DNA from: Alteromonadaceae bacterium
GTDB lineage: Bacteria > Pseudomonadota > Gammaproteobacteria > Enterobacterales > Alteromonadaceae
Assembly (NCBI GenBank): GCA_014872785.1
Contig: WKFJ01000052.1
Location: forward strand, 1 to 36,378
Length of the DNA stretch: 36,378 bases
Reading direction: 5' to 3'
The number at the start of each line of letters is the position of its first letter. The stretch's first letter is position 1. Under the pieces are notes generated by a model. It was not told where the DNA came from. It ran no database searches and worked only from the letters and a program-made list of their open reading frames with translations. Positions 1 to 8,352 of this stretch are shown piece by piece. The translations under genes and the position numbers were made by a program.

Positions 1-224
1 ACAAGGCAGAGTCTTTGTAGTGTAGTTGCTCTACATAAAAAGGCGATAACGCAGTAGAAATAGCAAACAAGCGCTGCCCGAAGGGTTCTTCCTGAGCGCA
101 TCCTGCTCTTTGTTGTTGCTTTTTGACTTAGCCCACTAGGCCTGCAAAGCAATGCCGCGATCAGAAAGCGCTCAGATTGAACAAAACTTATACCGCAAAG
201 ATCAACAGGTTCTAAGGAAATCTA
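1..224. repeat. Non-coding stretch, possible dispersed structured repeat
   Basis: No plausible gene is visible here. The segment contains two local foldable units. TGTAG at 16-20 (and again at 21-25) can pair with CTACA at 31-35. GCGCT at 71-75 can pair with AGCGC at 95-99, with an inner CCC-GAA-GGG at 77-85. I have an impression from memory that similar intergenic sequence recurs in Alteromonadales genomes, but this is recall, not a search. It could instead be the non-coding tail of a gene beyond the window edge. The end next to the DUF1737 gene carries that gene's AAGGAA ribosome binding site. Confidence 0.35.
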
Positions 225-413
225 ATGGAATATAAAGTACTCAGTTTTAATACAACTCGGCTGATGGAAGAAGCGGTTGCTCAGCATGTTGAGAATGGTT
301 GGGAGCCGCAAGGTGGCATCAGCGTTGCAGCCGATCCTAACACGACCAAGTTTTTGTTCTTTCAAGCAATGACGCGTGAACAGACTAAAGGCGGTGCACT
401 CTTTCGCAGATAG
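225..413 (+). CDS. DUF1737 domain-containing small protein
   Basis: A 62-residue protein beginning MEYKVLSF and containing a VENGWEPQGGISV block. This fits the small DUF1737 family, whose members share an 'xYKVL...GWxxxGG' pattern and are close to this length. The molecular function of the family is not established. The ATG is preceded by AAGGAA with a five-base gap. The protein is soluble, with no signal peptide or membrane segment. It stands alone, with the convergent channel gene ending 50 bases downstream. The overlapping minus-strand reading frame of similar span has no family resemblance and was discarded. Confidence 0.75.
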   Translation: MEYKVLSFNTTRLMEEAVAQHVENGWEPQGGISVAADPNTTKFLFFQAMTREQTKGGALFRR

Positions 414-464
414 TCTGTGAAAAGGTAGAGCGCAGTACAACAGGCAAGGTGGCGCTTAAAAGCG

Positions 465-1439
465 TCACCTTGTCATACGTTTAACAAATACCACCACAAA
501 CAGCGCGATGGTGAAGCTGCCAATAAAGGCCTCTAGTGCGGCAAAAAATCGCGTCACCCCAAAGGGTGTTATATCTCCATAGCCCAGTGTCGTAAAGGTT
601 ACTACGCTGTAGTACAAGGTCATAAAGAAGCTTTCTACATTGTCAAAAAACGGTTTTGACAAGTCTATTTGAATAATTTCACCGCTGTGATTCACACCAA
701 ATAAAAAATACATGATTGCGCTAATCAAAATCAGATACATCGAGAATAAAACGGTATTTTCGGGCTTTTCCCCGTAGCCACAAAGGGAGTCAACCAACAT
801 GGAAAAACACCACTTGAAAGACCACTTCTGCAATTGATAACGGCGCATGATGAGTTCGCGATAGCCAAACGAACCTGCAAGTTGAAACAAGCCTTGATCT
901 TCCGCGCGTTTGCGTAAGTTGCGATAAATCTCTTCTGATTGCTCAAAGTTATCCATGGCCGATTCTAGGTCATTGTCTTTGAGTTTTTTAAGTGCAATAC
1001 CTTCTTGCAACAATTTTTCACCGGTACTCAGGTTGTCAATTCTGGAACCCACTAACTTGGTTCCTAAGAGGTTGGTTCCCTCAAAATTTGCGCAATGTAA
1101 ATTGGCGTCACATAAGTTGGCTTTCATCAAAGAGCCATTCTTGAGGGTCAAATTAAATAAATGCGCACCATGCAAGTCTGCTCTGTACAAGTCGCATTCA
1201 GATAAATCGAAACCTTCACTTGAATTGCGATTAACGAGGTTAATACCGCGCAGGTTCACTCGCTTAAGCTTGAGTCCTTTTGTCATACCGCCACGTCTCA
1301 CATGTGACTCCAAACGTTCTGACAGATTCATCCCGCTTTTATCAACGTGTGGGTCATGCCAAAAACAGTATCCTGCGCCTAAATCATTTTCTGAACAGGT
1401 TTCACCATCAAGCGACGTAAATTTGCAGCGACTTGTCAT
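465..1439 (-). CDS. Pentapeptide-repeat protein fused to a potassium-channel pore domain
   Basis: A 324-residue fusion. Residues 5-28 hold a Cys/His-rich start (C5, C15, C25, H28, ending YCFWHD) that could bind a metal. Residues about 57-135 are pentapeptide repeats of the A(D/N)LXX type (RADLH, KANLC, DANLH, TNLLG), which form a right-handed beta-helix. Residues 140-210 look helical and charged. The C terminus is a two-helix ion-channel module: TM1 about 229-247, pore helix 270-282, selectivity filter TTLGYGD at 283-289, TM2 about 297-318. The filter is that of K+ channels. The N-terminal part should be cytoplasmic and may gate the pore or bind a partner; this is inference. AGG seven bases before the ATG supports the start. 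No operon partner is evident. Confidence 0.8.
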   Translation of the reverse strand: MTSRCKFTSLDGETCSENDLGAGYCFWHDPHVDKSGMNLSERLESHVRRGGMTKGLKLKRVNLRGINLVNRNSSEGFDLSECDLYRADLHGAHLFNLTLKNGSLMKANLCDANLHCANFEGTNLLGTKLVGSRIDNLSTGEKLLQEGIALKKLKDNDLESAMDNFEQSEEIYRNLRKRAEDQGLFQLAGSFGYRELIMRRYQLQKWSFKWCFSMLVDSLCGYGEKPENTVLFSMYLILISAIMYFLFGVNHSGEIIQIDLSKPFFDNVESFFMTLYYSVVTFTTLGYGDITPFGVTRFFAALEAFIGSFTIALFVVVFVKRMTR

Positions 1440-1628
1440 ACTTACCTAAGTTTGCTTTTGCGGATAAATTTAAGTCTAGCATCAAATACTTAGACTGCAG
1501 GGGCAATCATTCTTTAGTTTTAAACTTCTAATTAATAGAACGATAAGTGGAATTTTTTGCGATTTTATTTTGGTTTTTAAAATGTTTTTATATGTTCCAT
1601 AGATTGAACAGAAAATAGGGTTTGAGTT

Positions 1629-2582
1629 ATGGGACTATTAGTAGACGGTAAGTGGCAAGACGTTTGGTATGACACTAAATCAAGTGACGGCAAATTCGTG
1701 CGTCAGCCTTCAAAATTCACCAACTGGGTTGGTGGTGACAGTGAGTTTGCTGCTGAATCTGGGCGCTATCATTTATATGTGTCATTGGCCTGTCCATGGG
1801 CGCATCGCACGCTAATTCTGCGCAAACTTAAAGGACTAGAGCAACACATTAGCGTGTCAGTGGTTCATCCAGATATGATGGAGCAGGGCTGGAAATTTGA
1901 AGATTATCCGGCAGCGACTGAAGATCATTTATTTGCTGCTAGGCATCTACATGAGATATATACACGTGCTCAATCAGATATTACTACTCGGGTTACCGTA
2001 CCGGTATTGTGGGACAAAAAAACACAGCAGATCGTGAACAATGAGTCAGAACAAATTGTTCGTATTTTCAATACTGCGTTTAATCAATTAACAGGTAACA
2101 CAGATGACTATTACCCGGAGTCTTTGCAATCGCAAATAAATGATATCAACACATTCGTTTATGACAGTATAAACAATGGCGTTTACAAAGCAGGTTTTGC
2201 TACAACGCAAGAGGCCTATGAGGAAGCTGTGTATGCTCTTTTCGCGGGTCTAGATAAAGTAGAACAGATACTCAGCGAACAACGCTATTTAGTAGGCAAG
2301 GAAATTACTGAAGCCGATTGGCGTTTGTTTACCACCTTGATTCGCTTTGATGCGGTTTATGTTGGTCACTTTAAATGTAATCTACGCCGTATTGAAGATT
2401 ACCCTAATCTGTCAAACTATCTACGAGACTTGTATCAGCATCCTGGGGTCGCACAGACGGTAAATATGGATCATATAAAACGCCACTACTACTACAGTCA
2501 TGGCATGATTAACCCGACACGAGTGGTACCAGCAGGACCTGAACAGGACTTCAATAGGGAACACGATAGAGATAGGTTCTAA
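1629..2582 (+). CDS. yqjG: Glutathionyl-hydroquinone reductase, YqjG/ECM4-type glutathione transferase
   Basis: A 317-residue omega/xi-class glutathione S-transferase relative. The thioredoxin-fold half carries LACPWAHR, with the catalytic cysteine at residue 55. The following region has the family's VVHPDM and VPVLWDK blocks, and the alpha-helical C-terminal half holds ITEADWRLFTTLIRFD. The CPWA motif is the mark of enzymes that remove glutathione from glutathionyl-hydroquinones. Length matches the family (about 320). The ATG at 1629 follows a weak AGGG-type site. A strong hairpin terminator lies 20 bases past the stop, so it is probably monocistronic. Cytoplasmic; physiological quinone substrate unknown here. 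Confidence 0.9.
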   Translation: MGLLVDGKWQDVWYDTKSSDGKFVRQPSKFTNWVGGDSEFAAESGRYHLYVSLACPWAHRTLILRKLKGLEQHISVSVVHPDMMEQGWKFEDYPAATEDHLFAARHLHEIYTRAQSDITTRVTVPVLWDKKTQQIVNNESEQIVRIFNTAFNQLTGNTDDYYPESLQSQINDINTFVYDSINNGVYKAGFATTQEAYEEAVYALFAGLDKVEQILSEQRYLVGKEITEADWRLFTTLIRFDAVYVGHFKCNLRRIEDYPNLSNYLRDLYQHPGVAQTVNMDHIKRHYYYSHGMINPTRVVPAGPEQDFNREHDRDRF

Positions 2583-2601
2583 CGATTAAATACAGAGAAA
2601 G

Positions 2602-2625
2602 AAGCCGCTAATTAGCGGCTTTTTT
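2602..2625 (+). terminator. Rho-independent terminator of yqjG
   Basis: A perfect eight-base-pair stem, AAGCCGCT / AGCGGCTT, with loop AATT, followed by a T run to 2625. It lies 20 bases after the yqjG stop and could also slow transcription from the convergent DUF3429 gene. Confidence 0.85.
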
Positions 2626-2642
2626 GTGGAACATTCGACGAT

Positions 2643-3077
2643 TTACCAAAGCAACCAGAGCATGACAAAGTGACAACCTATCACGATGCCGGTCAACATA
2701 GAGCGCAACTGACGATACATCTGATTAGCCTCTAACTTATACAAATCATAAATTAGCTGCAGTAAGAAACACAGCGCCAATAAACAGATGGCGGTAAAAG
2801 CGCTAAAAGCAATGGATAAAAACAATGCGGCTATACTGGGAAGCATAGCGATGTAAAGTTGGCTTCTGGATTGAGTGCGGGTGTAAGCATCCCACCAATG
2901 AATGCCTCCTAAAAAAGAAAGAATGATCGCACTATAAGTAACGAAATAAGCGCTTGTTTCAAATTTGGAGATATGTCCTGCGATATACATGAAGGGAAGG
3001 CCCATAAATGGAATTAAGCCTGCAGCACCTAACCATTGCATATCTTTAGCAAGTTGACTGTTAACTGATGATGACAC
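2643..3077 (-). CDS. DUF3429 domain-containing inner-membrane protein
   Basis: A 144-residue protein with about four or five hydrophobic helices. It has the family-typical ILSFLGGIHWWDAY motif near residues 52-65 and an N-terminal GLIPFMGLPF segment. This matches DUF3429, a small membrane family of unknown function in proteobacteria. A good AAGGAG site lies eleven bases before the ATG. It follows pepE on the same strand after 76 bases, so co-transcription is possible but not shown. No catalytic residues can be assigned. Confidence 0.75.
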   Translation of the reverse strand: MSSSVNSQLAKDMQWLGAAGLIPFMGLPFMYIAGHISKFETSAYFVTYSAIILSFLGGIHWWDAYTRTQSRSQLYIAMLPSIAALFLSIAFSAFTAICLLALCFLLQLIYDLYKLEANQMYRQLRSMLTGIVIGCHFVMLWLLW

Positions 3078-3153
3078 GTGAAATCCAGCTCCTTAATGAT
3101 GGGATTTATACCCAATGAGTACAGTAAAAGTTTACATCTTGTGATGCTTATTT

Positions 3154-3849
3154 TTATCCAAGCAAGTAAGAAAGATCTTCACTCAGTTCAACTAAACGCT
3201 TCTCACCATTTTTGAACAAATACGCTGGCTTAATGCCTGTTAGGCTTAGTTTCAGTCCTTGTCTCATTATGCCGGTGCCCTCTGGAATACCCAGAACCGA
3301 CATGTCAGCATTCGCTTGCATGAATTCGGCTAAGCGATCATCACGCGTTTCACCATTGTGACCTGGTGGTTGGTAGTCTGTGTAGTGTGGGTTTATTTGG
3401 AAGGGCACGAGGTTAAGTGCATTAAAACTCACTGGTTCAACAATAGGCATGTCGTTGGTAGTACGAATACTCATGCCTGCGAGATTGGAGCCTGCGCTCC
3501 ATCCTGCATAGGGCATTCCACTGGACACTAGCTCGCGAATTGGAGCTACTAGCTTGTTATCATATAGGGTTTTTAAGAGGTTAAAGGTATTGCCTCCTCC
3601 CACCATGATGCCGTCTGCCCTTGTTAGTGCAGTGTGCACATCCTCGAATTGATGGAGTCCTTTGATATTAAGTTCTGGTAATGCGTCTTGGACTTTTTTT
3701 GTGTAGTCATCCCAACCGATGGTTACGCCGGCATAGGGTACAAATAAAATATCTTGCGAGTTTGCAAAATGCGTGAGAAGACTCTCTTTGGCGGTTTCTA
3801 AATAACCAGAATCGCCCACTTTGGAGCTGCTTAATAATAGTAGTTGCAT
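3154..3849 (-). CDS. pepE: Dipeptidase E (alpha-aspartyl dipeptidase), peptidase family S51
   Basis: A 231-residue cytoplasmic peptidase that cleaves Asp-Xaa dipeptides. The start MQLLLLSSS was chosen because it matches the family N terminus; an upstream in-frame ATG would add 18 unrelated residues. The catalytic triad of the family is visible: Ser118 in the nucleophile elbow GWSAGSN, His155 in NPHYTD, and Glu190 in GIPEGTG. VGGGNTF at 83-89 and RTTNDMPIVEP are further signatures. Length is normal for PepE (about 230). It is divergent from the MazG-like gene across a 78-base gap that must contain both promoters, and is followed by the DUF3429 gene. Confidence 0.93.
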   Translation of the reverse strand: MQLLLLSSSKVGDSGYLETAKESLLTHFANSQDILFVPYAGVTIGWDDYTKKVQDALPELNIKGLHQFEDVHTALTRADGIMVGGGNTFNLLKTLYDNKLVAPIRELVSSGMPYAGWSAGSNLAGMSIRTTNDMPIVEPVSFNALNLVPFQINPHYTDYQPPGHNGETRDDRLAEFMQANADMSVLGIPEGTGIMRQGLKLSLTGIKPAYLFKNGEKRLVELSEDLSYLLG

Positions 3850-3927
3850 GACTTGATTCGTGTAGAATGAACAAAGCGCACTATTGTGCAAATTTCCCAT
3901 CAATTAGCAAATTACTGGAACTGAAAA

Positions 3928-4290
3928 ATGACAATAAACCACGCGGATATGGTGAACGCTCTTGCAAAGCCAGGGGAACAAATCGCAGAAGAAATTAATG
4001 CGGATGATGCCCATTTAATGCATATGGCAATTGGGATTAGTGGCGAAGCTGGAGAGTTACTCGATGCGATTAAAAAGCGTGTTATTTATCGTAAAGACCT
4101 CGATATGGTCAATGTAATAGAAGAGTTGGGTGATTTAGAATTTTATATGGAAGGGCTGAGGCAGGGCTTGGGTATTACACGAGAACAGTGCTTACAGGCT
4201 AATATCGACAAACTCGGCACTCGTTACAAGAATTTTGAGTACTCGAATGAAAAAGCCCAAGCAAGAGCGGATAAGCCGGAAGGACAATAG
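3928..4290 (+). CDS. MazG-like nucleotide pyrophosphohydrolase
   Basis: A 120-residue all-alpha protein of the MazG/dUTPase-like superfamily, which hydrolyses nucleoside triphosphates to monophosphate and pyrophosphate. The metal-binding acidic motifs are clear: SGEAGEL with E40 and E43, and IEELGDLEFY with E65, E66 and D69. It is a single-domain form, much shorter than two-domain MazG, and similar short versions also occur in phages. The substrate cannot be told from sequence. It is followed after 39 bases by the tyrosine phosphatase gene on the same strand, so the two may share a transcript. Confidence 0.8.
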   Translation: MTINHADMVNALAKPGEQIAEEINADDAHLMHMAIGISGEAGELLDAIKKRVIYRKDLDMVNVIEELGDLEFYMEGLRQGLGITREQCLQANIDKLGTRYKNFEYSNEKAQARADKPEGQ

Positions 4291-4329
4291 TCCATCGAGT
4301 TATTTTAAGACCAAATAGGTAGCCTCATT

Positions 4330-4791
4330 ATGACAACGAGTGTGTTATTTGTTTGCCTTGGCAATATCTGCAGGTCGCCAACTGCCGAGGCAATTTTTAA
4401 GAAAAAAGCCAAAGAAGCAGGGCTCAACTTGACGATTGATTCTGCTGGGACAATTGCCGCGCATCAAGGAGAACCACCTGATAGGCGCAGCGCAGCAGCG
4501 GGTAAAAAACGAGGTTACGATTTTTCTGGGCAATATTCTAGGAAAGTGAAAACGTCTGATTTTCATGACTTTGATTTCATTTTTGCAATGGATCGCTCAA
4601 ATTATGAAGACTTAACGTCAATATGTCCGCCTCACCTGCAAAGTAAAATTGAACTTTTCTTGGCAATGACAAATGTAGCCGATCCTCAGGTTCCCGATCC
4701 TTATTATGGTGGTGATAAAGGCTTTGAATTGGTGATTGACCTAATTGAGGACGCTTCTGACGTATTAGTTGAGAGGTTAAAAGCACAATAA
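4330..4791 (+). CDS. Low-molecular-weight protein-tyrosine phosphatase
   Basis: A 153-residue phosphatase with the P-loop VCLGNICRSP near the N terminus: nucleophile Cys9 and Arg15 form the C-X5-R signature. The general acid is Asp123 in VPDPYYGG, where the two tyrosines flank the pocket as in the family. It removes phosphate from tyrosines of proteins, or from small phospho-compounds, in the cytoplasm. It is not beside a tyrosine kinase or capsule operon, which argues against the Wzb type and for the housekeeping type. Start ATG preceded by AGG. A minor two-gene unit with the MazG-like gene is possible. Confidence 0.92.
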   Translation: MTTSVLFVCLGNICRSPTAEAIFKKKAKEAGLNLTIDSAGTIAAHQGEPPDRRSAAAGKKRGYDFSGQYSRKVKTSDFHDFDFIFAMDRSNYEDLTSICPPHLQSKIELFLAMTNVADPQVPDPYYGGDKGFELVIDLIEDASDVLVERLKAQ

Positions 4792-4842
4792 TATTGTGCA
4801 GATAGTGCTAATTTTTCTCAGTAAAACAATTTTATTCTAACT

Positions 4843-4882
4843 AAGCACTGTTTTTTGACGTAAATGCGGTTGAACAGTGCTT
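4843..4882. repeat. Perfect 10-bp inverted repeat upstream of DAHP synthase
   Basis: AAGCACTGTT (4843-4852) and AACAGTGCTT (4873-4882) are perfect complements separated by 20 bases. They lie 55 bases upstream of the DAHP synthase start. There is no T run behind it, so it is not a classic terminator. A weak promoter-like pair, TTGAAC (4871-4876) and TTTAGT (4894-4899) with 17 bases between, overlaps the right arm, which would suit an operator. Which regulator might bind is unknown. Confidence 0.5.
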
Positions 4883-4936
4883 GATTTCGTGTTTTAGTTT
4901 GCATCCCTTAATTGACCTATAAAGGAAACCTAAACA

Positions 4937-6283
4937 GTGAACCAATGGCAGCCAGACTCTTGGCGTGAATATCCGATATTACAACAACCAACCTATGAAA
5001 ATGTTGAGCAACTTAAACAAGTTGAAGCGGATCTAAATCGATTTCCCCCATTGGTTTTTGCAGAGGAAACTCGCCAACTGTTTAGTGAATTAGCAAACGT
5101 ATCTCAAGGTAAAGGATTTTTACTGCAAGGTGGCGATTGCGCAGAATCTTTTGAAGAATTTAACGCGCCAAAGATCCGCGACACTTTCAAAGTTATTTTG
5201 CAGATGGCGATTGTGTTGACCTTTGCTGGGCGTTGCCCAGTGACTAAGGTCGCGCGCATGGCAGGCCAATACGCAAAGCCTCGCTCTGCCGACTTGGAAA
5301 CAATAAATGGTGTGTCGTTGCCAAGTTATCGCGGTGATATTATCAATAGCTTTCCATTTACACCTGAAGCACGTATGCCTAATCCACAGCGTATGGTAGA
5401 TGCTTATTATCGTTCAGGTGCGACTTTGAATTTATTAAGAGCATTCGCGCAAGGTGGTTTAGCGGACTTGCACAAGGTTCACAAGTGGAACATGACTTTT
5501 GTTGAGAACAATCCACTGAAGGAACGTTATCAAGAATTGGCCAAACGCATTGAAGAGACATTATCGTTTATGGAAGTGTTGGGGCTTAATTCAGAAAATA
5601 CGGCGTCTTTACACGAAACGAGTTTATTCACTTCACATGAAGCTTTGTTACTCAATTATGAGCAGGCTTTAACTCGAGTCGATACGCTTACCGGTAAATG
5701 GTACAACTGTTCTGCTCACATGTTGTGGATTGGCGAGCGTACGCGTCAGCTAGATCATGCGCATGTTGAGTTCTTCCGAGGCGTGCACAACCCAATTGGT
5801 GTGAAAGTTGGACCTTCAATGCAAGGTGACGAACTAATCAAGTTAATTGATGCCTTGAACCCTGAAAATACCCCGGGACGTTTGACACTTATCACGCGTA
5901 TGGGCGCTGACAATCTTGAAGCGAATTTGCCTGCGCTATTGCGTCGTGTGAAGCAAGAAGGTCGTAATGTCGTGTGGAGTTCGGATCCAATGCACGGTAA
6001 CACCAAAAAAGCCTCAAGCGGATATAAGACTCGTAACTTCGACGATATCTTGCGTGAGATCCAGCAGTTCTTCGCTGCCCACAAAGCAGAAGGGACACAT
6101 GCTGGTGGCATTCATTTAGAGATGACCGGCCAGCACGTAACTGAGTGCACTGGTGGCGCTTATAAGATTAGCGAAGCCGACCTGGCACAGTGTTATCAGA
6201 CACAGTGTGACCCGCGCCTAAATGCTGATCAAGTACTAGAACTGGCGTTCCTTGTTGCGGATCACTTAAAAGTGCACGCTTAG
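4937..6283 (+). CDS. Class II 3-deoxy-7-phosphoheptulonate (DAHP) synthase
   Basis: A 448-residue enzyme of the plant-like class II DAHP synthases. It condenses PEP with erythrose 4-phosphate in the first step of the shikimate pathway. Recognisable blocks are [11 protein letters not shown] (metal-ligand Cys68), [11 protein letters not shown] (107-117), [24 protein letters not shown] and SDPMHGNT. It is unrelated at sequence level to E. coli AroF/G/H. The start is GTG at 4937, with AAAGGAAA about ten bases upstream; no better ATG is in frame. Length is typical (about 450). The gene ends at a bidirectional hairpin. Feedback behaviour cannot be read from the sequence. Confidence 0.95.
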   Translation: MNQWQPDSWREYPILQQPTYENVEQLKQVEADLNRFPPLVFAEETRQLFSELANVSQGKGFLLQGGDCAESFEEFNAPKIRDTFKVILQMAIVLTFAGRCPVTKVARMAGQYAKPRSADLETINGVSLPSYRGDIINSFPFTPEARMPNPQRMVDAYYRSGATLNLLRAFAQGGLADLHKVHKWNMTFVENNPLKERYQELAKRIEETLSFMEVLGLNSENTASLHETSLFTSHEALLLNYEQALTRVDTLTGKWYNCSAHMLWIGERTRQLDHAHVEFFRGVHNPIGVKVGPSMQGDELIKLIDALNPENTPGRLTLITRMGADNLEANLPALLRRVKQEGRNVVWSSDPMHGNTKKASSGYKTRNFDDILREIQQFFAAHKAEGTHAGGIHLEMTGQHVTECTGGAYKISEADLAQCYQTQCDPRLNADQVLELAFLVADHLKVHA

Positions 6284-6304
6284 TCAGTCGATAAAATATG
6301 ATCG

Positions 6305-6333
6305 AAAGCGAGTTTATATAACTCGCTTTTTTT
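6305..6333. terminator. Hairpin terminator between DAHP synthase and the DUF2461 pseudogene
   Basis: The stem AAAGCGAGTT / AACTCGCTTT has a short A/T loop and a T run to 6333 on the plus strand. An A-rich flank on the other side gives a weaker T run for the converging minus-strand gene. It lies 22 bases after the DAHP synthase stop. Confidence 0.8.
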
Positions 6334-6337
6334 GTGC

Positions 6338-7043
6338 TTAAAAACGCAATTCCAAAGCTTCACATAGAAAGCGTTGTAAAGGTTGTGCTTTACCATATAG
6401 CTTGGCAATACGTTCAGGTAATTTGGGTTCAAACAAAAAGGATTCATCGAGATTGGCAACCGCAATAAAGTCTTTTCGCTTAATTTCTTCGATCAATGGA
6501 TGTTCTTTGTCAAATCCTTTGGGTGGGCGTGTCAGGCTTTCTCCTACTAACTCGTAGTTATCTAACATTGGCTGGTGGACAATTGCGTCCTCGTAGGGAC
6601 CGGGCTTAGCGACGATGTGGTCTCTTATGGCCTTTAAAGCATCGGGTGCCGGATGCCAGCAACCCACACCGACAAAAATTTGCTCTGGCTCAATATGCAG
6701 GTAAAAGCCTGGAGCATGCACGTCCTTGCCAATTTCATGACGAAACTGGATACCGATATTGGTCTTGTATGGTGATTTATCCTTGGAACAAACGTTATCT
6801 GAGTAAAATTTGTTGACATCGATAGACTCTCATTAATGAGCCCCCCATTTTCTTGGGAATAGCTTCGTAATGAGGAGATATTAACTTTATCCACGTTGCC
6901 ATTTCCTCAATAAAAGCGAGGGCAGGGGTGCGAACAAGATCCTCGTATTCTTGTTTGTGATCATTAAACCACTCTTTGTTGTTATTTTGCTTTAGTCGTT
7001 TCAGATATTCGATTATTGAAGGATCAAAATGGCTAAAGGACAT
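6338..7043 (-). pseudogene. DUF2461 (TIGR02453-type) protein gene, frameshifted
   Basis: Two minus-strand frames together make one DUF2461 protein of about 230 residues. The first (from 7043) reads through NNNKEWFNDHKQEYE and KMGGSLMRVYR, then runs out of frame to a stop. The second reads NVCSKDKSPYKTNIGIQF, HAPGFYLHIEP and a full C-terminal region to 6338. The break lies at 6800-6824. Removing the 19 bases at 6800-6818 restores the frame and gives RVYRDNVCSKDKSPYKT, the same spacing as the RVYRDTRFSKDKSPYKT pattern I recall for the family. A 2-base deletion is the alternative but would leave seven extra residues. The function of the family is unknown. The gene is most likely inactive unless the frame is rescued or this is a sequencing error. 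Confidence 0.85.
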
Positions 7044-7218
7044 GATATGACCTCGTTAACATGTAAACGCTGTATGTATATACAGTTTTGGCGTGAATTG
7101 CAATTGCACGTACTGTTAATCTCTGCCTTCAGACAATGGTGCTTGTTTTATCCTCTACAAAATGTAAAAGGCGGCACTACCAACAAGCCAACTACAAGCC
7201 ACAATAGCGCCAAAATCC

Positions 7219-7710
7219 CTAGTCATCGGTCAACCATTTGTACATGACTAATGCGTCAACATAGCCGAGACTTGAATGGTTAAAAGCACGCGGAAGCCTG
7301 CCTACTGTATTAAATCCGAGTTTATTCCACAGCCTAACTGCGCCGTCATTCGAAGAAGCAACAAAATTATACTGCATCGCTTTATAACCTAACTCTTTTG
7401 CGATTTTTTGAGAATGTTCGCACATCGCCGTTGCGAGACCTCTGCCCCTTGCTCTGCCACTCACCATGTAACCACAGTTGCATACGTGGCTTCCGGGACC
7501 CGCTTGATTGGTTTTAAGATAATAAGTCGCTAAAACGTCGCCATCTTCTTCTAAAATAAAGGTTTTAAGCGGAGGTTCCAACCAAATCTGTTTGCCTTTT
7601 TCTTTACTGGTAGATATATCGTAGGCGTAGGTTTCGCCTGCTTTTACTACTTCGTGAAAAATAGGCCAAATAGCATCCCAATCACTTTCTAACGCTTCCC
7701 GAATGTTCAT
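7219..7710 (-). CDS. GNAT-family N-acetyltransferase
   Basis: A 163-residue GNAT enzyme, transferring acetyl from acetyl-CoA to an amine on an unknown substrate. The acetyl-CoA pyrophosphate loop is GRARGRGLATAM (about 85-96), preceded by the beta-strand CNCGYMV. The C-terminal part has the common NDGAVRLWNKLGFNTVG block. Length is usual for a single-domain GNAT. The ATG has GGGAA five bases upstream. It stands alone on the minus strand in an accessory stretch, with 175 bases to the DUF2461 pseudogene, in which I see nothing clear. Confidence 0.88.
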   Translation of the reverse strand: MNIREALESDWDAIWPIFHEVVKAGETYAYDISTSKEKGKQIWLEPPLKTFILEEDGDVLATYYLKTNQAGPGSHVCNCGYMVSGRARGRGLATAMCEHSQKIAKELGYKAMQYNFVASSNDGAVRLWNKLGFNTVGRLPRAFNHSSLGYVDALVMYKWLTDD

Positions 7711-7838
7711 ATGTTTCCCATCACTAATGTTTTAAAGCCAAATAAAAGAGGCGAAATCATCAAAAATGTCCCGTTCAAATTATGACAGTTGTGCTATTGA
7801 ATTACATGGCTCACGGGATAAAAGAATGCGACTGCTGA

Positions 7839-8186
7839 CTAGAGCGTCTCAAATAACGAGGCTAAGAATATTGTGAGTGACCAGGTACCTGCTACTGAGG
7901 TAAGCACGATACAGCGGTTAATTTTCTTAATGCTTTCGCGGCTAGCTGAGCACTCAATATTATCAATTGATTTTATAACTATCTTGCTTAACCATGAAAA
8001 GGTGATAGTAATAAAAGATAGTGCTGTAAGGACGATGAGTACTTTCGTCAAAAACCTAAAATCTTGCAGTGAAATATGAAATTTGAACACAATGACAAGA
8101 GGTGCAAAGAGTAACCAGCACATTAGTGGTGGCAGTAGGATCCAAGGGTACCTAAAGATTAAATATGTTGGCTTTTGGTAGGGCAC
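7839..8186 (-). CDS. Small hypothetical membrane protein
   Basis: An open frame of 115 residues not recognised as a known family. It has three hydrophobic stretches, about residues 14-34, 46-66 and 92-112, with a polar charged linker (IECSASRESIKKINR) between the second and third, so it is probably an inner-membrane protein. The start is uncertain: GTG at 8186 has no good ribosome binding site, and no early ATG exists. Flanked on both sides by acetyltransferase genes on the same strand. The 166 bases upstream hold nothing I can identify. Treat as tentative. Confidence 0.5.
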   Translation of the reverse strand: MPYQKPTYLIFRYPWILLPPLMCWLLFAPLVIVFKFHISLQDFRFLTKVLIVLTALSFITITFSWLSKIVIKSIDNIECSASRESIKKINRCIVLTSVAGTWSLTIFLASLFETL

Positions 8187-8352
8187 TAAATCGTTGATAT
8201 TAGCCTCTTAACAAATATTTATTTCCTCTTTATGAACCGTTTTGGATGCTCAACACATCAATTTTAATCTTCACTGCCCCTGTCTCATTCCGAGAATTAA
8301 ATGCTACTTAACTCTTAGAAACCTTCTTGTTGGAAAAGTTCCAATTCTGATT

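Noticed and set aside
955..1449. Plus-strand open frame of 164 codons opposite the channel gene
   Set aside because: Low-complexity Ser/Leu/Lys-rich translation typical of the reverse of a real gene; the minus strand has clear pentapeptide and channel motifs.
5755..6111. Minus-strand open frame opposite DAHP synthase
   Set aside because: The plus frame carries conserved enzyme motifs throughout; the reverse frame resembles nothing and has no ribosome site.
7029..7247. Plus-strand 72-codon frame between the DUF2461 pseudogene and a GNAT gene
   Set aside because: Overlaps both neighbours' ends, has no ribosome site or recognisable pattern, and its composition is that of non-coding DNA.
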